Below are positions 5,253 through 9,540 of a stretch of 9,540 bases of DNA, piece by piece. Every line of letters starts with the position of its first letter. Position 1 is the stretch's first letter. The notes beneath the pieces are model-generated. The model worked only from the letters and a program-made list of their open reading frames with translations. It had not been told where the DNA came from and did not search any database. Both the position numbers and the translations under genes were made by a program. This stretch comes from Verrucomicrobiota bacterium (lineage in GTDB: Bacteria; Verrucomicrobiota; Verrucomicrobiia; Opitutales; Oceanipulchritudinaceae): NCBI GenBank assembly GCA_009908535.1, contig JAAAOD010000244.1, forward strand, positions 1 to 9,540. The letters run 5' to 3'.

Positions 5253-6836
5253 ATGAAGCGGCCAATCACTTTTCCCATCTTTCGTCAAAGCGAAGCCCGT
5301 TCCTTTGAAGCATCGCGCCTGCAGGGCGATTTCCAACGGACGCTTACGGCCATGAAAGCGGCCGGGCGTGCGGTCGGGGCTTCGCTTCTGCGCGATTATC
5401 TCGAATTCGCCCCTTGGCCAACGAAGCCGCGGATCCTTGTCCTCGCCGGCAAGGGCCACAACACCGGGGACGCCCTCGTCGCCTGCAACCGGCTCGGTGA
5501 AGAACTCCCCGGCCTGCACGTGACGCTTCTGCTGACCACCGGACGGGAGAACTGGAGCGAGCTCACCGCGGCTTGTGGCAAGGAACTGGAAGCGGCGCTC
5601 GGCGACCGTCTCGATACCATCTCCCTCGGGGAGTGGAAGAACGATGAAGGGACGGCGGGGGATTTCCACGTCGTGATCGACGGCCTCTACGGCCTCGGCT
5701 TCAAGCCGCCGTTGCAGGATGCGATCGCCGATCTTTTCGACGGCTTCCGCGACCGGGAGGAGGTACCAGTGCGCGTGGCGGTGGACGTTCCCAGCGGGGT
5801 GGGCGAGGAAACGAGCCCGCAGGCCTTTCCCGCTGACCTGACCTACATTCCCGGCGTCGCCAAGGAAGCGCTGTTCCGTCCCGAGGCCTTCGCCTTCGCC
5901 GGGCGCTGCCGCTTTCTCGAGATCGATCCTTTCCGGAGCCAGCCGGTCGATGCAAGCGCGCAGCCGCTGGAATTGTGCGCGCCGCAGGCCTACCGCGGCC
6001 TCAACCGCCTGCGGCCCGCGCGCAGCGACAAACGGACTTTCGGGCACGCCATTGTCCTTGCCGGGTCACTACAAATGCCCGGCGCCGCCCTCATGGCGAC
6101 CAAGGCGGCCCTGCAGGCGGGCGCGGGCCTCGTCACAACGCTCACCCCCGGCACCCTCGCCCCGCAGATCGCCGGCCATGCGCCCGAGGCAATGTGGCGA
6201 CCGCTGCACCTTTCCAAAGACGGCGGGCTCGATGTCGATGCCGTGCGCATCCTCGCCAAGCTCGCGGGCCAGGCCCATTCCCTGCTCATCGGGCCTGGAC
6301 TCATCCTCGACCGGTCGACCCTCTTTACCATTTGCCGGATTGTCCGCGAGATCCAGCTGCCCCTCGTCCTTGACGCGTCCGCCCTCACACAGGACGTCAT
6401 GACCGCCGTGCTCGCCCGCAGTGCGAGCGCCGGTCCGGTGGTCGTCACCCCGCACGAAGGCGAGTTCCTGCGCATGAACGCCTTCAAGGAGGACGCCGCG
6501 AGGCGGGACAACGTGTCCACGTACAGCGAACGCTACCGCTGCACGGTCGTCCTCAAAGGCCACCCGACCCTTATCGCGAAGGCCAGGCGCACCGCCATTG
6601 CGCCCTACGGCGGTCCTCTCCTCGCCCGCGGCGGAACCGGTGACCTTCTTTCCGGGATTCTTGTCACCCTTCTCGGGCAGCAACCGGAGAACGGCTTTGA
6701 CGCCGCCGTCAAGGCCGTGACCTGGCACGCCGCCGCCGGCGACGCCCTCGCCCGCGAGCGCGGTAGTTGCGCTGTCACGACAATGGAGATCCTGCCGTAC
6801 CTCTCCCCCGTCCTCCGGGATGGCGTGGCATGGTAG
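5253..6836 (+). CDS. nnr: Bifunctional NAD(P)H-hydrate repair enzyme Nnr (epimerase and ADP-dependent dehydratase)
   Basis: Nnr repairs NAD(P)H damaged by hydration: the N-terminal epimerase interconverts the R and S hydrates, and the C-terminal dehydratase uses ADP to restore S-NAD(P)HX. The 527 residues match a normal two-domain fusion. The YjeF_N domain (about 1-235) has AGKGHNTGDALVACNRL (65-81), VIDGLYGLGF (141-150) and VAVDVPSGV (175-183). The carbohydrate-kinase-like domain (about 250-520) has KRTFGHAIVLAGS (260-272), ATKAALQAGAGLVT (282-295), LLIGPGL (344-350), LVLDASAL (371-378), VVTPHEGEF (397-405), VVLKGHPTLIA (432-442) and LARGGTGDLLSGIL (457-470), the nucleotide-binding end of the family. 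The epimerase loop deviates from the usual GNNGGDG, reading GHNTGDA, so epimerase activity is less certain than dehydratase activity. The start lies 2 bp after acpS with no Shine-Dalgarno, suggesting coupled translation. It is the last gene of the operon and converges on comM. Confidence 0.95.
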   Translation: MKRPITFPIFRQSEARSFEASRLQGDFQRTLTAMKAAGRAVGASLLRDYLEFAPWPTKPRILVLAGKGHNTGDALVACNRLGEELPGLHVTLLLTTGRENWSELTAACGKELEAALGDRLDTISLGEWKNDEGTAGDFHVVIDGLYGLGFKPPLQDAIADLFDGFRDREEVPVRVAVDVPSGVGEETSPQAFPADLTYIPGVAKEALFRPEAFAFAGRCRFLEIDPFRSQPVDASAQPLELCAPQAYRGLNRLRPARSDKRTFGHAIVLAGSLQMPGAALMATKAALQAGAGLVTTLTPGTLAPQIAGHAPEAMWRPLHLSKDGGLDVDAVRILAKLAGQAHSLLIGPGLILDRSTLFTICRIVREIQLPLVLDASALTQDVMTAVLARSASAGPVVVTPHEGEFLRMNAFKEDAARRDNVSTYSERYRCTVVLKGHPTLIAKARRTAIAPYGGPLLARGGTGDLLSGILVTLLGQQPENGFDAAVKAVTWHAAAGDALARERGSCAVTTMEILPYLSPVLRDGVAW

Positions 6837-6857
6837 CGAACGAGCGATAGCCGTTCG
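6837..6857 (+). terminator. Hairpin just after the nnr stop
   Basis: CGAACG (6837-6842) and CGTTCG (6852-6857) form a 6-bp stem around a 9-base loop starting immediately after the nnr stop codon. No T-run follows, so a classical intrinsic terminator is not shown. Its place at the end of a five-gene operon that converges on comM makes a termination or mRNA-end role plausible. Confidence 0.3.
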
Positions 6858-6865
6858 GGGAGGAA

Positions 6866-6884
6866 TGTAGGGCCGGGCCCTACA
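6866..6884. terminator. Perfect GC-rich hairpin overlapping the comM stop codon
   Basis: tgtagggccgggccctaca is a perfect 8-bp stem with a 3-base loop (cgg) between two convergent genes. It includes the comM TAG (6880-6882) in its right arm. Being symmetric it could act on either strand, but neither strand has a T-run after it. A bidirectional transcript end is the likeliest role. Confidence 0.4.
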
Positions 6885-8418
6885 GGTACTGGCTTCGGTC
6901 AAGGGAGCGGTACTGAATGGCCTCCATAAGGTGGGGAAGGGTGATGGTGTCCCTGCCGTCGAGGTCGGCGATGGTGCGGGCGACTTTGCGGATGCGGTCG
7001 TAGGCGCGGGCGGAGAGCTGGAGCTTGCGCATGGCCTGTTGCAGCTGTTCCCCGCAGGCCTCGTCGAGACGGCAATGTTCCTTCATGAGGCGTTGGGACA
7101 TGCGGGCGTTGACCCCCACTGCGGCCGCGTCGGCGGCCTGGAAGCGTCGGATCTGGCGGTCCCGTGCTTCCCGGACGCGTTCGCGCATGGCGGCGGAACT
7201 TTCTCCCGCCGGCGCGGCGTGCAATTCCTCGATGCTCACCGCCGGCGCGTCGACATGCAGGTCCATGCGGTCGAGAAGCGGTCCGCTGATACGTGAACGG
7301 TAGCGCTGGATCTGTTGCGGCGGGCAGCGGCACTCCTGTCCCGGATGGCCGAGATAGCCGCAGGGACAGGGGTTCATCGCTGCGACGAGCATGAAGGCCG
7401 CCGGCAGGGTGACATGGCCGGCGCTGCGGGAGATCGTCACTTCACCGTCTTCCAGCGGCTGGCGGAGGACCTCAAGGGCGCCGCGCTTGAATTCCGGCAA
7501 TTCATCGAGAAAGAGCACCCCGTGGTGGGCGAGGGAGATCTCCCCCGGTCCCGGCACGACGCCACCGCCGATCAGGCCGACATCGGAAATGGTATGGTGG
7601 GGGCTGCGAAAGGGCCTTACCGGCAGAAGCCCCTCGCCCGCGAGCGTCTTCCCGGAGGCTGACCAGATGCGCAGGATGTCGAGGAATTCCTCCTCGTGCA
7701 GCGGGGGCAGGATGGAGGGTAGCCGCTTCGCCACCATGGATTTTCCGGAGCCTGGAGGACCGAGCATGAGGAGGTTGTGTTGTCCCGCGGCCGCGACTTC
7801 GACCGCACGGCGTACGGTTGCCTGGCCCTTCACATCGGTGAAATCGGCCTCCGTCGAGGGCGGATCAGTCATGCGTTCCGGCGGTTGCACGGGATCGAGG
7901 GCATGGCGTCCCTCGAGAAAGGCGCAGGCCGCGTCGAGGGATTTCACTTCGTAGACGGGAATATCCCGGGCAAGGGCGGCCTCCTGCGCCGTCGTGGGCG
8001 GCAGCAGCAGGCCCGTGCAACCGAGGGCGGCGGCGCAGGCGGTCAGGGCGAGGCCGCCGCGCACCGGCCGGGCCTCGCCGCCGAGGCTCAGCTCCCCCGC
8101 GATAAAATAATCGCCCAGCTCCGGCGCCACCAGCTGCTCCGTGGCGGCCAGCACGCCGATGGCGATGGGGAGGTCGTAGAGGGCGCCCTCCTTGCGCAGG
8201 TGGCCCGGGGCGAGGTTGATTGTCACACGTTTCACCGGCAGGCGGTACTGCGAAGCGGCGATGGCCGACCAGACCCGGTCCTTGCTCTCCTTCACCGCTG
8301 TGCTCGCCATCCCGACCAGCGTCGGGACCGGTTCCCCGGCCTCTCCGGGACTGACCTCCACCGTGACCGGCCAGGCCTCGATCCCCATCAACGCCCCGGA
8401 ATACACACTTGCCAGCAT
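6880..8418 (-). CDS. comM: YifB/ComM-family Mg-chelatase-like AAA+ ATPase
   Basis: ComM is a hexameric AAA+ helicase that promotes branch migration during natural transformation in species such as Vibrio and Haemophilus; relatives (YifB) occur widely in bacteria not known to be competent. Numbering from the chosen start (512 residues, a normal length), the N-terminal part is a Lon-protease-like fold (ASVYSGALMGIEAWPV near the start, then INLAPGHLRKEGALYDLPIA at about 67-86). Then come Walker A GPPGSGKS (220-227), RPFRSPHHTISD (268-279), Walker B GVLFLDELPEF (300-310), sensor region AAMNPCPCG with two further cysteines (351, 353, 363, 365, a likely zinc site), and SGPLLDRMDLHV with an arginine-finger-like residue. 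I chose the ATG at 8418 because family members begin ML-x-x-VYS at that point. An in-frame GTG at 8460 would add 14 unfamiliar residues, but does have AGGTAGG before it, so it stays possible. Converges on nnr; no other competence gene is visible. Confidence 0.94.
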   Translation of the reverse strand: MLASVYSGALMGIEAWPVTVEVSPGEAGEPVPTLVGMASTAVKESKDRVWSAIAASQYRLPVKRVTINLAPGHLRKEGALYDLPIAIGVLAATEQLVAPELGDYFIAGELSLGGEARPVRGGLALTACAAALGCTGLLLPPTTAQEAALARDIPVYEVKSLDAACAFLEGRHALDPVQPPERMTDPPSTEADFTDVKGQATVRRAVEVAAAGQHNLLMLGPPGSGKSMVAKRLPSILPPLHEEEFLDILRIWSASGKTLAGEGLLPVRPFRSPHHTISDVGLIGGGVVPGPGEISLAHHGVLFLDELPEFKRGALEVLRQPLEDGEVTISRSAGHVTLPAAFMLVAAMNPCPCGYLGHPGQECRCPPQQIQRYRSRISGPLLDRMDLHVDAPAVSIEELHAAPAGESSAAMRERVREARDRQIRRFQAADAAAVGVNARMSQRLMKEHCRLDEACGEQLQQAMRKLQLSARAYDRIRKVARTIADLDGRDTITLPHLMEAIQYRSLDRSQYL

Positions 8419-8460
8419 GCCCGGAGGATCGGCGGTGGCCCAAGCATCTGGCAATGCCAC

Positions 8461-8540
8461 CGCCTACCTGATTTCGGGTAGGGAGAGAGGATGACCGAAT
8501 CGCTGTCGCTGATTCGCTACGGGGGCTGATTGGCTAGGGA
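8461..8540. other. Gap between the sulfatase and comM
   Basis: This 80-bp stretch separates two minus-strand genes. It holds one short inverted repeat, CGAATC (8496-8501) with GATTCG (8511-8516) around a 9-base loop, and no T-run on the minus strand after it. I see no promoter of good quality for comM here, so comM may share the sulfatase transcript or have a weak promoter. Confidence 0.4.
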
Positions 8541-9540
8541 TCACCCGTCCCGCAGCCACGGGCGGGCGTCCTCGAGGGTGGTGGGGATGGGATCGGGGCC
8601 GATCTGCTGCTCGGGGGGCAGGAGGGGCTCGCGCGAGAGGCGGTCGCGGTATTCCTGTAGCCGGTCCGTCACGACACCCTTCTCGATCCAGACGGATTCG
8701 TCGGTTTCGCCCATGTCGCCGTGTTTTGCAAGGATGCCTTCCACGGCGCCGCGCAGGCGGGCGAGGTGGTCGGCATAAGCGGGATCACCGGCGAGGTTGT
8801 GCAGGCAGTCGGGATCGGCTTCCGCGTCGTACAGTTCCTCGGGCGGTTTGGCCTTTGCGAAAAAGACCGCCTCGTCGCCGGAGAGCTTGCCCTCGGCGTG
8901 CAGCTTGCGGGCCACGGGCATGACGGGCTGCTGTTCCATGTACCCCTGGCGCTGCGCCCACGGAAGCCCGGGGGCATCGTTACGGATGTAGTGAAATTTC
9001 CGATCACGAGCGCAGCGTTGCTTGTCGAAGACCTCGTCCATGCGGTCGCGTCCGGCAAAGACGTACCGGCGCTCCGGGGCCTTGTTTTCGCCGAGAAAGA
9101 TCTGTCCCTGGTAATGGTCGGGGACGGGGACACCGGCGAGGGAGAGAATCGTCGGGGCGATGTCCACCCAGGCCACGAGCTGGTCCGCGACGGAGCCGGC
9201 GGCAAGCTCTCGCGGCCAGCGGATGATGAGCGGCAGATGGATACCTGCGTCGTAGCACCAGCGCTTTTCCCGAGGGAGTCCGCGGCCGTGGTCGCTGAGG
9301 AGGATGACGACGGTGTTGTCGCGCATTCCGTTCTCGTCGAGCCAGCGCAGGCGTTCGCCGATCTGCTGGTCGATGGCGCTGACCGCGTCGTAATAGGTGG
9401 CCACCTGCTGCCGCAGCTCGGGGGTGTCCGGAAGGTAGGGCGGTACCGGAGCGAATTGCGGATCGTGGCGGCTTTCCTGCGGGCAGGGAAACGCTTTCGC
9501 GTGCCATTCCGGGGCCTCCTTGAACATGCGACTCTCGTGC
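8541..9540 (-). CDS. Sulfatase, N-sulfoglucosamine sulfohydrolase-like; C-terminal part, 5' end outside the window
   Basis: Formylglycine-dependent sulfatases remove sulfate from glycans or other esters. The frame is open past the right edge, so the N-terminal third with the Cys-x-Pro-Ser-Arg maturation motif and any signal peptide is not visible. Seen here on the minus strand: AIDQQIGERLRWLDENG, then VILLSDHGRGLPREKRW (about 9308-9258) with the metal-binding Asp-His of SDHG and a lysine expected in the active site, then AGIHLPLIIRWP and VDIAPTILSLAGV, all typical of family S1. Farther on, GRDRMDEVFDKQRCARD and FHYIRN resemble the heparan N-sulfatase-like subgroup, and PPEELYDAEADPDCLHNLAGDP is the usual C-terminal subdomain. 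The stop is TGA at 8543-8541. An internal ATG at 9527 should not be taken as the start, since homology continues upstream of it. Substrate is inferred from subgroup resemblance only; sulfatases often sit in glycan-use loci, but no such neighbour is in the window. Confidence 0.9.
   Translation of the reverse strand, partial: HESRMFKEAPEWHAKAFPCPQESRHDPQFAPVPPYLPDTPELRQQVATYYDAVSAIDQQIGERLRWLDENGMRDNTVVILLSDHGRGLPREKRWCYDAGIHLPLIIRWPRELAAGSVADQLVAWVDIAPTILSLAGVPVPDHYQGQIFLGENKAPERRYVFAGRDRMDEVFDKQRCARDRKFHYIRNDAPGLPWAQRQGYMEQQPVMPVARKLHAEGKLSGDEAVFFAKAKPPEELYDAEADPDCLHNLAGDPAYADHLARLRGAVEGILAKHGDMGETDESVWIEKGVVTDRLQEYRDRLSREPLLPPEQQIGPDPIPTTLEDARPWLRDG

Noticed and set aside
4974..6902. Long minus-strand open frames opposite acpS and nnr (4974-6047 and 6069-6902)
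   Set aside because: They cross boundaries of clearly recognised plus-strand genes and show no recognisable domains.
8418..8460. GTG at 8460 as the comM start
   Set aside because: It has a better upstream purine motif, but the 14 added residues do not resemble the family, whose members begin at the ATG at 8418. Kept only as an alternative.

Overview
The window is dense, GC-rich bacterial chromosome: eight protein-coding genes, almost no spare sequence, and no rRNA, tRNA, CRISPR array or mobile element that I can see. The gene set is an AdoCbl-dependent ribonucleotide reductase, MutY, an RNase HIII beside an RNase HII, PdxJ, AcpS, a fused Nnr, a YifB/ComM ATPase and a sulfatase resembling N-sulfoglucosamine sulfohydrolases. 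This suits a member of the Verrucomicrobiota or a related PVC lineage, where sulfatases are abundant. That placement is inferred from gene content and protein character only; no taxonomic marker is present.

Layout. Positions 1-1035 (minus) hold the first 345 codons of nrdJ, cut by the left edge. Positions 1036-1253 are a regulatory gap with two 9-base direct repeats 32 bp apart that look like tandem NrdR boxes. Positions 1254-2276 (minus) are mutY. A 46-bp divergent gap separates mutY from a tight plus-strand operon: rnhC (2323-3303), rnhB (3320-4069), pdxJ (4066-4836), acpS (4837-5250) and nnr (5253-6836). Spacings in this operon are 16 bp, a 4-bp ATGA overlap, 0 bp and 2 bp. A short convergent gap holds two hairpins. 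Then comM (6880-8418) and the C-terminal part of a sulfatase (8541-9540, cut by the right edge) both run on the minus strand.

How the genes fit together. The left half is about DNA precursor supply and genome upkeep: NrdJ makes dNTPs, MutY removes adenine mispaired with 8-oxoguanine, and RNases HIII and HII remove RNA primers, hybrids and misincorporated ribonucleotides. The right part of the operon is cofactor supply and repair: pyridoxal phosphate synthesis (PdxJ), phosphopantetheinylation of acyl carrier protein (AcpS) and repair of hydrated NAD(P)H (Nnr). pdxJ-acpS and acpS-nnr are both familiar bacterial pairings. ComM and the sulfatase belong to other processes (DNA recombination and sulfated glycan degradation).

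I see no clear undescribed system. The points most worth checking are the tandem RNase HIII/HII pair, a possible sliding-clamp peptide (QGSLF) at the RNase HII tail, the NrdR-like boxes, and the altered signature motifs in MutY (8-oxoG-sensing loop) and Nnr (epimerase loop).
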